Positions 9,540 to 18,440 of a stretch of 64,000 nt of DNA are shown piece by piece. Position 1 is the stretch's first letter. Each line of letters starts with the position of its first letter. Origin of the DNA: Alteromonadaceae bacterium M269 (GTDB lineage Bacteria > Pseudomonadota > Gammaproteobacteria > Enterobacterales > Alteromonadaceae); the NCBI GenBank assembly GCA_004353515.1, contig SMNZ01000002.1:885333-949332 (forward strand), in the 5' to 3' direction. A program made the translations under genes and the position numbers. The notes below the pieces were generated by a model. The model was not told the origin of the DNA and did no database searches. It worked only from the letters and a program-made list of their open reading frames with translations.

Positions 9540-9548
9540 GGTCAGACC
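9540..9548. promoter_or_regulatory. FadR-like operator upstream of fadI
   Basis: The sequence GGTCAGACC is a perfect 4-1-4 palindrome and matches the core of the known FadR operator (GGTCNGACC). It ends 15 nt before the fadI ATG, so a bound repressor would overlap the transcript start or the leader. The site fits derepression of beta-oxidation by long-chain acyl-CoA. Whether this genome encodes FadR is not visible here. Confidence 0.55.
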
Positions 9549-9563
9549 ACTTAAGGAGTGCTT

Positions 9564-10874
9564 ATGTCATCCACTCAATCAGTTACAGCACGCAACGGCG
9601 ATAGAATAGCCATAGTTGCCGGTTTAAGAACACCGTTCGCTAAGATGGCGACGTATTTTCATGGCGTGCCCGCTGTTGATTTAGGAAAAATGGTCGTCAA
9701 CGAAATGTTGGTAAGAAACGATGTTGATCCTAAGTCTGTTGATCAGCTTGTTTACGGTCAAGTTGTACAAATGCCTGAAGCACCGAACATTGCGCGTGAA
9801 ATTGTGTTGGGCACAGGAATGAACATTAATACCGATGCTTATAGTGTTTCTAGAGCCTGCGCAACAAGTTTTCAGTCAACAGTGAATGTCGCCGAATCTA
9901 TGATGGCAGGAACTGTTCAAGTTGGCGTTGCTGGAGGCGCTGATTCGACTTCAGTATCACCTATCGGTGTATCAAAGCCTCTAGCTAGAGCACTTGTTGA
10001 CCTGCAGAAAACAAAGACATTAGGTCAAAAATGGCAGGTTCTTAAAAAGTTAAAACTTAAGAACCTTTTGCCTGTACCTCCTGCTGTTGCCGAATACTCA
10101 ACAGGCCTTTCTATGGGGCAAACTGCAGAACAAATGGCCAAGACGCATAACATTAGTCGAGCTGACCAAGATGCGTTAGCCCACCGCTCTCACGCGAATG
10201 CTGCTAAGAGTTGGGAAGATGGCTTGTTAGAAAATGAAGTGATGACAGCTTATGCTGAACCTTTTAAAGGTGCGCTGGAGAGAGATAACAACGTAAGAAT
10301 GGATTCAAAAGTTGAAGGGTATGCAAAACTGCGCCCTGTTTTTGATAGAGCACATGGTTCAGTGACTGCAGCGAACGCAACGCCATTGACTGATGGTGCA
10401 TCAGCCGTATTAATGATGACTGAGAGTCGCGCAAAAGAATTAGGCTACACGCCTTTGGGTTATATTAAGAGCTATGCATTCGCAGCTATAGACGTCTGGG
10501 AAGATATGTTGATGGGACCTTCCTATGCAACGCCTCTTGCGCTGGAACGAGCGGGTATGGATCTGAACGATCTGACACTTATTGAAATGCATGAAGCTTT
10601 TGCGGCTCAAACATTGGCTAACATCAAAATGTTTGCAAGTGATAAGTTTGCACAAGAGAAGCTTGGAAGAAGTAAAGCAACCGGTGAGATTGATATGGAC
10701 AAGTTTAACCAAATGGGTAGTTCTATCGCGTATGGTCACCCCTTTGCAGCAACCGGAACCCGAATGATAACGCAGATGTTAAACGACCTTAATCGCCGTG
10801 GTGGTGGAACAGGGTTATTAACTGCATGTGCTGCTGGTGGCTTAGGCGCAGCTATGATTGTTGAAACAGAATAA
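9564..10874 (+). CDS. fadI: acetyl-CoA C-acyltransferase FadI
   Basis: This thiolase cleaves 3-ketoacyl-CoA in the last step of beta-oxidation and forms the beta subunit of the FadIJ complex. The nucleophilic cysteine lies in [10 protein letters not shown] near residue 95, and the C-terminal catalytic motifs [20 protein letters not shown] and [11 protein letters not shown] are present. The ATG at 9564 is 5 nt after AAGGAG and gives 436 aa, the usual FadI length; an upstream in-frame GTG lies within the ribosome site and is rejected. fadJ begins 12 nt downstream. Length and the FadJ partner of about 707 aa fit FadIJ rather than FadAB. Confidence 0.95.
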   Translation: MSSTQSVTARNGDRIAIVAGLRTPFAKMATYFHGVPAVDLGKMVVNEMLVRNDVDPKSVDQLVYGQVVQMPEAPNIAREIVLGTGMNINTDAYSVSRACATSFQSTVNVAESMMAGTVQVGVAGGADSTSVSPIGVSKPLARALVDLQKTKTLGQKWQVLKKLKLKNLLPVPPAVAEYSTGLSMGQTAEQMAKTHNISRADQDALAHRSHANAAKSWEDGLLENEVMTAYAEPFKGALERDNNVRMDSKVEGYAKLRPVFDRAHGSVTAANATPLTDGASAVLMMTESRAKELGYTPLGYIKSYAFAAIDVWEDMLMGPSYATPLALERAGMDLNDLTLIEMHEAFAAQTLANIKMFASDKFAQEKLGRSKATGEIDMDKFNQMGSSIAYGHPFAATGTRMITQMLNDLNRRGGGTGLLTACAAGGLGAAMIVETE

Positions 10875-10886
10875 GGAAACGTAAGA

Positions 10887-13010
10887 ATGAGCGAACAAAA
10901 TCAATCTGCGTTTACGTTAGACAAAAGAGAAGACGGCATCGCCATCCTAACTATGGATGTGCCTGGCGAGACCATGAATACGCTAAAAGCGGAATTTAGT
11001 GACCAAATTACCACTATGCTGGATCAGATCGAATCGGATAACAGCATTAAAGGTGTCGTTGTCGCGAGTGGAAAAGAGAATTCCTTTGTCGCTGGTGCAG
11101 ATATCTCGATGCTAGATGGCTGTGAAACTGCCGAGCAAGCGCAAGCTTTATCAAGCTCTGGCCAAGCGATTTTTGATCGTATTGAAAAATTGAAGATACC
11201 TGTTGTTGCCGCTGTTCATGGACCTGCCCTTGGAGGCGGACTCGAACTTGCGTTGTGCTGCCACAGTCGAGTCTGTAGTGACGATAGCAAAACTGTTTTA
11301 GGTTTACCTGAAGTGCAACTGGGCGTGCTGCCTGGCACAGGTGGTACTCAGCGTTTACCCGCATTGATTGGTATTCAGCAGGCAATGCAAATGATGCTAA
11401 CAGGTAAGCAAGTCAAAGCGAAGCAAGCGAAGAAGCTTGGTTTAGTTGACGATGTTGTGCCACATTCAGTTCTAATTGATGTAGCAGTAAAACTAGCTAC
11501 AAAAGGCAAAAAGAAGTCGGCTCAACCTAAGTTGTCTCTAGTAAATAAATTCTTAGAAAAAACACCCTTTGGGCAACAGATAGTATTTAAACAGGCACGT
11601 AAACAAACGTTATCCAAGACTTTCGGTAACTATCCAGCACCTATGCGCATTATTGACTGTATAGAGGCTGGTGTTACAGGAAAGAAAGGTTATCAAACAG
11701 AAGCTAAGCTGTTTGGTGAATTGGTGATGACGTCAGAATCGAATGAGTTACGTAATATCTTTTTTGCCACGACCGACATGAAAAAAGAGAGTGGCGTTGA
11801 AGGTGTTGAACCTGCTGATTTATCAAAGATCGGGGTTTTAGGTGGTGGTTTGATGGGCGGAGGTATCGCCTACGTGACCGCAACTAAAGCTAGTTTACCT
11901 GTGCGCATAAAAGATATTCGCAGTGAGGGTATAGCGAATGCCATGAAATACTCTTTCGATTTGCTGAATAAGAAGGTTAAGCGCCGCTTTATGGCAAAGA
12001 GTGTTATGCAAAAGCAAATGGCACTTCTAACTGGTTCAACAAATTATGACGGCTTTGGTGACGCAGATGTTGTTATCGAAGCGGTATTTGAAGATATCTC
12101 TTTAAAACAGCAAATGGTTGCTGATATTGAGGAAAACTGTAACGAGAATACTATTTTCGCGTCTAACACGTCTTCAATTCCTATTGGACAAATTGCCGAA
12201 AAAGCAAAGCGTCCTGAGAACGTTATTGGTCTGCACTATTTTTCTCCCGTAGAAAAAATGCCGCTGGCGGAGGTTATTTCTCATGACAAGACGTCTGAGC
12301 AAACGATATCAACGACAGTAGAACTTGCGCGTCGCCAAGGTAAAACACCAATTGTTGTTAAAGACGGTGCTGGCTTCTATGTGAATAGGATACTAGCTCC
12401 ATATATGAATGAAGCAGCCGATGTTTTGTTGGCAGGTGAGCCTATTGAACAAATCGATAAAGCGCTGCAAAAGTTCGGTTTCCCTGTTGGGCCGGTCAAG
12501 TTGCTTGATGAAGTTGGTATTGATGTTGGGACGAAGATTATCCCTATCCTAATGGCCCAGTTTGGTGATCGATTTAAGTCTGCTGATGCGTTCGACAAAG
12601 TCTTAAAAGATGACCGTAAAGGGAAAAAGAACAAGAAGGGCTTCTATCTTTATACTGGCAAAAAACCTGGCAAAGAAGTTGACGAAAGTATCTACAGCCT
12701 AGTTGGTGTTAAACCCAACCCGAGTATGAGCTTGAATCAGATATCTGAACGTTGCGTCATGATGATGTTGAATGAAGCGGCTATGTGTTTAGATGAAGGT
12801 GTTATTCGCAGTGCTCGTGATGGAGATATCGGTGCCATATTTGGTATTGGATTCCCTCCATTCCTTGGCGGACCATTCCGTTATATGGATAGTTTAGGTA
12901 TCGAGCATGTGGTTAATCGCTTAGAGCACTATCAGTCAACGTTGGGTGATAAGTTTGCTCCTGCTCAACTTCTTCTTCAAATGAAAGAAGAAAATAAAAC
13001 CTTTTATTAA
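10887..13010 (+). CDS. fadJ: fatty acid oxidation complex alpha subunit FadJ
   Basis: The 707-aa multifunctional protein has an N-terminal crotonase domain (enoyl-CoA hydratase; SFVAGADISML near residue 65 and ALGGGLELALCC near residue 113) and a C-terminal 3-hydroxyacyl-CoA dehydrogenase with NAD-binding GVLGGGLMGGGIAY near residue 313 and ASNTSSIPIGQIA near residue 425. It converts enoyl-CoA to 3-ketoacyl-CoA for the adjacent FadI. The start follows AAGGAAACG and is 12 nt from the fadI stop, so the pair forms an operon closed by a strong terminator. Confidence 0.95.
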   Translation: MSEQNQSAFTLDKREDGIAILTMDVPGETMNTLKAEFSDQITTMLDQIESDNSIKGVVVASGKENSFVAGADISMLDGCETAEQAQALSSSGQAIFDRIEKLKIPVVAAVHGPALGGGLELALCCHSRVCSDDSKTVLGLPEVQLGVLPGTGGTQRLPALIGIQQAMQMMLTGKQVKAKQAKKLGLVDDVVPHSVLIDVAVKLATKGKKKSAQPKLSLVNKFLEKTPFGQQIVFKQARKQTLSKTFGNYPAPMRIIDCIEAGVTGKKGYQTEAKLFGELVMTSESNELRNIFFATTDMKKESGVEGVEPADLSKIGVLGGGLMGGGIAYVTATKASLPVRIKDIRSEGIANAMKYSFDLLNKKVKRRFMAKSVMQKQMALLTGSTNYDGFGDADVVIEAVFEDISLKQQMVADIEENCNENTIFASNTSSIPIGQIAEKAKRPENVIGLHYFSPVEKMPLAEVISHDKTSEQTISTTVELARRQGKTPIVVKDGAGFYVNRILAPYMNEAADVLLAGEPIEQIDKALQKFGFPVGPVKLLDEVGIDVGTKIIPILMAQFGDRFKSADAFDKVLKDDRKGKKNKKGFYLYTGKKPGKEVDESIYSLVGVKPNPSMSLNQISERCVMMMLNEAAMCLDEGVIRSARDGDIGAIFGIGFPPFLGGPFRYMDSLGIEHVVNRLEHYQSTLGDKFAPAQLLLQMKEENKTFY

Positions 13011-13027
13011 CAACTAGTTAACCTTTG

Positions 13028-13055
13028 AAAAAGCTGCATTTGCAGCTTTTTTTTT
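13028..13055 (+). terminator. rho-independent terminator of fadIJ
   Basis: The stem AAGCTGC/GCAGCTT encloses a short ATTT loop and is followed by nine T residues. It lies 18 nt after the fadJ stop. Confidence 0.9.
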
Positions 13056-13100
13056 GACCATATTTTAGTGTATGATGCGCACCCTAACTAGGAGATGGTC

Positions 13101-13301
13101 ATGATGTTATTAGTAGTGTTGGTGTTGACTGTTTCTAGTCTATTTTATTATGTGCAGGCGTTTAAAAACGGGATGTCAGCGAAAGGCTGGGCGGTCATTG
13201 GGTTGGCTATTGGGCCTTGTGCACTACCTTTATTTAGAGCTCAAAAGCGTATGGCATTGCGTAGAGTTCAAGGATTCGATTCCGTTTTCTTCGGTGCTTA
13301 G
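13101..13301 (+). CDS. small inner-membrane protein of unknown function
   Basis: The protein of 66 aa has an N-terminal hydrophobic helix (LLVVLVLTVSSLFYYVQAF) and a second one (WAVIGLAIGPCALPLF), followed by a basic stretch, so it should span the inner membrane twice. AGGAG at 13090-13094 places the start at the ATG of 13101; an in-frame ATG at 13095 directly abuts the ribosome site. It has its own terminator and lies between fadJ and a convergent small gene. I do not recognise the family. Confidence 0.6.
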   Translation: MMLLVVLVLTVSSLFYYVQAFKNGMSAKGWAVIGLAIGPCALPLFRAQKRMALRRVQGFDSVFFGA

Positions 13302-13323
13302 AATCTCACTTTCCTGTAGATAA

Positions 13324-13356
13324 GAAAAAAGAGAGGAATCCCTCTCTCTTTTTTAA
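13324..13356. terminator. bidirectional terminator between convergent small genes
   Basis: A GAGAGG/CCTCTC stem with an AATC loop is flanked by a run of A on the left and T on the right, so it can end transcription from both the 66-aa gene and the 57-aa gene on the other strand. Confidence 0.8.
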
Positions 13357-13405
13357 TTACAAATGCTTAGCGTTTTTGCTAGATCTTGAACAAATATTCT
13401 AGCTA

Positions 13406-13579
13406 TCAAAACCAACTGAAGAGGCCGAAACCTTTCTTCTTCTTAAACTCCGTCTTGGTAGTGTCTACAATAACAGTCTTTGTATTTGTATCTTCTTTCG
13501 AAACTTCTACCTTCTGGTTTGCATTATCTGCTGCAGGAGCAGTACTTACGGCTAACGCCATCGCATAAGCTTTCAACAT
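13406..13579 (-). CDS. 57-aa protein with signal-peptide-like start and a KKKK-GFGLFSWF tail
   Basis: On the minus strand an ATG at 13579 preceded by AGAGGAAAG opens 57 codons ending TGA at 13406. The product starts MLKAYAMALAVSTAPAA, a short hydrophobic stretch ending in an Ala-x-Ala-like region, continues with a Thr/Asp/Lys-rich middle and ends KKKKGFGLFSWF. A good ribosome site, the signal-like start and the terminator just downstream at 13324-13356 support it over the longer frame on the opposite strand, which has no ribosome site. The hydrophobic core is short, so export is uncertain. I recognise no family. Confidence 0.6.
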   Translation of the reverse strand: MLKAYAMALAVSTAPAADNANQKVEVSKEDTNTKTVIVDTTKTEFKKKKGFGLFSWF

Positions 13580-13766
13580 ATTATCTTTCCTCTTATTAGC
13601 GTTGAATTTGACATAATTAAATATGTCAGCTTCCGATGTAGCTATATTCGTGCCACTTTTTATTGTGGGGTTAAGTAGCTGATTTAAAAGGATTTAGTAT
13701 TGAGTGTTTCTATGAAATGAGGGTCAAATATATGACGCTGGTTATTCGGTAATCTATAGAAGTAGG

Positions 13767-16700
13767 CTAAATAGAGTTAACTATATTCGAAAGATTCTTA
13801 TTCTCACGTAACATTTTTTCAAAACGCTCGGCGCTAAGAGGTTTACTAAATAAGTATCCTTGAATCATTTCACACTCATAGCTTCTGAGTATAGAAAGTT
13901 GTTCTTCTTGCTCTACACCTTCTGCGACAACTTTAAGCCCTAAGTTATGAGCGATATTGATGATGGCGGAAATCATATGCCTGTCGACACTGCTAGTCGC
14001 AATTCCATCAATAAAGGCTTTATCAATTTTCAGGGTATTTAATGGGAACTGCTTGAGATAAGCCAACGATGAATAACCTGTACCAAAGTCATCTAAGGCT
14101 AGGTGAATACCTCGCTCTCTTAATCTTTCCATTAACATTAGAGATTCATCAGGGTGTTGCATCAAGGTCCCTTCAGTAATTTCACATTCAAGGTGTAATG
14201 GAGATAAACCCGTTTGTTTAAGTATCTTGGTAATACGGTCATCCAAGTCTGGCAATTCAAACTGGCGAGCAGAGATATTTATAGCAACTCGACCTGTAAA
14301 TAAGCCTTCTTTAACCCAGCGTTGAGTATCTTTGCAGGCTTTACGTAATACCATTTCGCCGATTTGAATAATTTGCCCAGTCTGTTCAGCGAGTGGGATA
14401 AATTGATTAGGACTCACAATGCCTTTTTCAGGGTGTTCAAACCTGACCAGGGCTTCCATACTGATGAGTTTGCCTGTTATTACGTCGACTTTGGGTTGGT
14501 AATAAACAGTAAAGAGATCTTCTTTTAAGCCGTGACGAATCAGGTTTTCAATTTGTAATTGACGAACCGCATGTTGATTCATTTCGCCGCTAAAGAATTG
14601 ATACCTGTGGCCCCCTGAGTTTTTAGCAAAATACATTGCTGTATCTGCATTTTTTAATAGTTCTTGAGGGCTAGTCCCATCACCTGGGAAGAAGGCTAGT
14701 CCAACGCTGGCACCCAATACAAACTCCTGTTTATTGATAATAAATGGGCGAGCGACTTCATCTAATATAAATTGTGCAAAATGCGTAATACGGTGAATAT
14801 CAGTTGTTTTATCTACAAGGATACTGAACTCATCACCGCCTAGGCGGTAACAGGTTGCATTGTTACCGGTCAACTTTTGCAGTCTCGAAGCTATTTGCTT
14901 GATCAGTAAATCACCCGTTTGGTGACCCATGGAATCATTAATTTTCTTAAAGTTATCGATATCTAAGCAGAGTAGGGCATGATTAGTATTCTTTCTTACC
15001 AAGTTATCATGGCTTGCTTGGAAGAAAGAGCGATTAGGTAAGTTAGTTAGAGGGTCGGTATTAGCTAACTTAAGTAATTCTTTTTCCGTCGTCTTACGAT
15101 CAGTAATATCTGACATCACACCAACAAAGTGAGTAATAACACCATCTTCTGTTTTAATGGCATCGATATTTAAGCTAATTTCAAACCGTTCGCCATTAAC
15201 GCGAGAGGACTCGATTTCCCCAAACCAATTACCTTTATGAATCAGCGTCTTTTTCACTTCTTCAGTAAATGCTTCAGGGTACTGATAGAAACGTAAGTAA
15301 GATGCCAACGCTTGCTCTCGAGTATTACCGGTATGACGACAATAGGACTCATTAACTGATACAAAGCGGAAATGATGGTCCGTTATAAAGACACCATCTG
15401 AAATAGTTTCAATTGATTTACGATAAAGTTTAAGTTGTTCTTCAGAAATCTTTTGGGCATCGATATTTTTAATAGTACCGGTCATACGCAGAGGTTGAGC
15501 TTCGTCGTTCCATGTCACTACACGACCTCTATCCAACACCCAGACCCACTCATCTTTAAAGTTTTTGATTCGATACGATGCACTAAAGTTATCGGATATG
15601 CCGGATAGGTGTTCATTGAGCGCAGTTGCTAACCTTTCAATATCCTCAGGATGAATATTGCGCTCATAAGAACTAAATGCTCGAATATCATCTTGCGGGA
15701 AGTCCATGGTTCCCCATGTGTTAGAGCGGTGAACCTCTTTTGCAGTGATATCCCAATCCCAGAGCTCGTCACCGCTACTCCAAAGTGTTAATTTGAGTCG
15801 CTCTTCGCTGTCCTCTAGAAGTTTCTGTGATAAGCGTTTGGCATTGTATTGTTTTAACCAGTAACCAAAAGTGAGTAATATAAAGGCGGTATATATTGCA
15901 ATGGCTTTATTATTTAACCAAAACGGTGGTTCAATAATAATAGAAAGGCTACGGACTGGTGACCAAGGTCCATCGTAACTTCTTGCTTGTAGTTGGAATT
16001 CATATTTTCCGAAATCTAAATTAGTATAAGTAGCTTGTCTTAATTCGCTAGTCGTTTCTAACCAATTACCATCACTACCAACTAACTTATAACGGTAAGA
16101 AATAGCGTTAGGTTCTAGAGCATTGATAGATGCAAATTCTATAGTAAATGGAGATGCGTCATTGTTAAGTATAATTTCGGAGCTTCTATTAATAGGTTTT
16201 TCTAGCGGGCTATCAACGCTATCTGTAGTCACTATCTTATTGAAGATCCTGAACTCAGTGAGCTCTGGCTGAGGAGTAACAACATTTTTGCGAGAGTCAA
16301 AGCTATTTGTTTCTATTCCGTGAAAGCCATTGTTACCGCCAACTAAAATAACGCCGTCAGAAGTTATGACACCTGCACCTTCGTTAAGGTTATTGAAGTT
16401 CAGTAGCGGTTCTGAGATGCTTCGAATAACTCTATTAGTAGAACTATCTATCTGAGATACCGATTTGGAATCTACTGCCCAAACATATTTACTATCCGCT
16501 AAAACATTGATCAAACTGTTACTGGAAAGCTTGGATTTATCTGTAAAGTGCTCTTCGATATTTAGGTTAGGTTTACTAAGTTTAAGTAAACCGTTGTAAT
16601 AAGTTGAGGCCCAAAACGCTTCGTTTGTTTCTGCAACTGCATTGAAAGAGGCAGACTTGTCTCCTAAATTAATTATTAACTGGTTAAATTGCTGAGTTTT

Positions 16701-18266
16701 GAGGTTGTATTTGGATAAACCTAAGTTTGTTGATAGCCATAGTTCATGGTTTGAATCAACATATAATGGCCTAATTCTCGTTACTTGATTGTTTGCGATA
16801 GGTATTTTGACATGTTTACCAGTAGTTATATTTATACCAGTAAGATTTGGGGATTCAGAAGACAACCAAGAAATACCATCATTAACTACGACTATGTCAA
16901 ATTCGTGATCTGGGAAATAGTTGTTTTGTAGTAGTAACTCTTCGCCTTGCAATATGTATTCATGAACACCATTGGATGTCGCTAGCCAGATATGATCATC
17001 CTGATCAATATCGAGATCCCAAATGTTGTAGCTTTGATTTTTAAGGAAGTGTTCATACCTTCCTGTTTCTGGGGAATATCTGTTAACTCCGCCATTTTGT
17101 GTTGCTATCCATAAAAAACCTTTAGAGTCCTCATCGATAGACCAGATCATTTTTCCGGATAACCCAAACTTGTAGCTTGGATTAGGCTTAAAATGCTTAA
17201 TATTCGAGTTTAACGGGTTGTAAAAGTTGATACCGTTGTTGTAGGTACCCAACCAAATTGTTTTGTTACTGTCTTTAAATACCTTATTTATAAACGGCTG
17301 GGATAAAGATGTCTGAAAGCTTCTTTCTTTGTCAATAAGTATTGTTGATTGGGTATTTATATCCAATATGGATATACCATGTTCTGTACCTATCCATAGA
17401 GTATGTTCATTTTCTAAATCTATAGTTCTGACCCAATTGCTGACAAGAGGGGGGGAGCTTTTAGAGTGGTAATATGTTTCAACTAAGTTCTCTTTATTAA
17501 GTACAATAACTCCCTTTTCTGTAGCTAACCAGTATTCTTCACCAATTACCTTCATATCATGAAGATAATCCGCAATAAATCCCTTTTCAGTGTTGGCATC
17601 GCCTTTTAACGGAGAGAGGTTGCCTGTTTCCTTATCTAATATATATATCCCGTATCCATATGTACCAACCCATATTCGTTCTTCTTCCGCCAAAATAAAT
17701 ATTACTTCTTGGGGAAAAAGAGTTATTTCATTATATACTTGTTCAAATCTATTTGAGTTTGGAGTTAGAGTGTAGAAACCTTGTGCGCCAGCTGCTAGTA
17801 AACTCCCATCTTCCATTTGAGTTAACGCACCAATTTTATTTGTCGCAAACCCATTGTTGTCTGCATTAAAAATGTCGAAGTTATCTTTATCTGGGTTGTA
17901 TCGACCTAAACCATTATGAGTTACTACCCATAGAGCACCTGCATTATCGATAAATAGCTGTCTAACAAATTGATCAGGAAGTGAGCTGGGGATATCGGGA
18001 GAGTGTTTGTATTGTTTGAATTTATAGCCGTCGTAGCGGTTTAGGCCATCAAAGGTTGCGATCCAAATATAACCATCACCGTCTTCGGCAATATCTGTAA
18101 TAGAATCACTGGAAAGACCATCGGCTGTGGTCAAATTCTTGAATTGAATGTCGGCAATGCTTGTGTTCGCCTCTACAGGCAGAAACGATGTACTAGCAAC
18201 CAACAGAACAAACAATAGTGTTTTTATAGCGACATTAATTGCTTGCACTAATAACCCGAATATCAA
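13767..18266 (-). CDS. Reg_prop/Y_Y_Y sensor with PAS, GGDEF and EAL domains
   Basis: The 1499-aa membrane protein has a signal anchor, about fourteen ligand_regulator propeller repeats (repeated units such as GYIWIATFDGLNRY and GFLWIATQNGGVNRY) filling residues 35-670 as a periplasmic propeller, a Y_Y_Y domain near 700-770, a membrane helix near 785, two PAS domains, then an intact GGDEF (GGDEFSIL near residue 1142) and an intact EAL (MEALVRFEHPE near 1272, DDFGTGYSSL near 1405). It can both make and degrade cyclic di-GMP on these motifs. The first codon is TTG at 18266; a GTG at 18248 is an alternative. No operon partner overlaps it. Confidence 0.9.
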   Translation of the reverse strand: MIFGLLVQAINVAIKTLLFVLLVASTSFLPVEANTSIADIQFKNLTTADGLSSDSITDIAEDGDGYIWIATFDGLNRYDGYKFKQYKHSPDIPSSLPDQFVRQLFIDNAGALWVVTHNGLGRYNPDKDNFDIFNADNNGFATNKIGALTQMEDGSLLAAGAQGFYTLTPNSNRFEQVYNEITLFPQEVIFILAEEERIWVGTYGYGIYILDKETGNLSPLKGDANTEKGFIADYLHDMKVIGEEYWLATEKGVIVLNKENLVETYYHSKSSPPLVSNWVRTIDLENEHTLWIGTEHGISILDINTQSTILIDKERSFQTSLSQPFINKVFKDSNKTIWLGTYNNGINFYNPLNSNIKHFKPNPSYKFGLSGKMIWSIDEDSKGFLWIATQNGGVNRYSPETGRYEHFLKNQSYNIWDLDIDQDDHIWLATSNGVHEYILQGEELLLQNNYFPDHEFDIVVVNDGISWLSSESPNLTGINITTGKHVKIPIANNQVTRIRPLYVDSNHELWLSTNLGLSKYNLKTQQFNQLIINLGDKSASFNAVAETNEAFWASTYYNGLLKLSKPNLNIEEHFTDKSKLSSNSLINVLADSKYVWAVDSKSVSQIDSSTNRVIRSISEPLLNFNNLNEGAGVITSDGVILVGGNNGFHGIETNSFDSRKNVVTPQPELTEFRIFNKIVTTDSVDSPLEKPINRSSEIILNNDASPFTIEFASINALEPNAISYRYKLVGSDGNWLETTSELRQATYTNLDFGKYEFQLQARSYDGPWSPVRSLSIIIEPPFWLNNKAIAIYTAFILLTFGYWLKQYNAKRLSQKLLEDSEERLKLTLWSSGDELWDWDITAKEVHRSNTWGTMDFPQDDIRAFSSYERNIHPEDIERLATALNEHLSGISDNFSASYRIKNFKDEWVWVLDRGRVVTWNDEAQPLRMTGTIKNIDAQKISEEQLKLYRKSIETISDGVFITDHHFRFVSVNESYCRHTGNTREQALASYLRFYQYPEAFTEEVKKTLIHKGNWFGEIESSRVNGERFEISLNIDAIKTEDGVITHFVGVMSDITDRKTTEKELLKLANTDPLTNLPNRSFFQASHDNLVRKNTNHALLCLDIDNFKKINDSMGHQTGDLLIKQIASRLQKLTGNNATCYRLGGDEFSILVDKTTDIHRITHFAQFILDEVARPFIINKQEFVLGASVGLAFFPGDGTSPQELLKNADTAMYFAKNSGGHRYQFFSGEMNQHAVRQLQIENLIRHGLKEDLFTVYYQPKVDVITGKLISMEALVRFEHPEKGIVSPNQFIPLAEQTGQIIQIGEMVLRKACKDTQRWVKEGLFTGRVAINISARQFELPDLDDRITKILKQTGLSPLHLECEITEGTLMQHPDESLMLMERLRERGIHLALDDFGTGYSSLAYLKQFPLNTLKIDKAFIDGIATSSVDRHMISAIINIAHNLGLKVVAEGVEQEEQLSILRSYECEMIQGYLFSKPLSAERFEKMLRENKNLSNIVNSI

Positions 18267-18440
18267 AATGCACGATTGATAAAACCTTAAATTTTTGTGG
18301 AAATTTTATTATTTTTATTTTTCTTGCAAAGTATAAAGATTCATCACTGGTTATGATGTTCATACTTGTGCCCACAGGCCATTGAAATTAAAGCATTTGA
18401 GTCGCCATGTCAAAATTTTGACAAAGAATTTGACGATTTA

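Noticed and set aside
13386..13568. 60-codon plus-strand frame between the small genes
   Set aside because: It has no ribosome site and is the shadow of the better supported 57-codon minus-strand gene.
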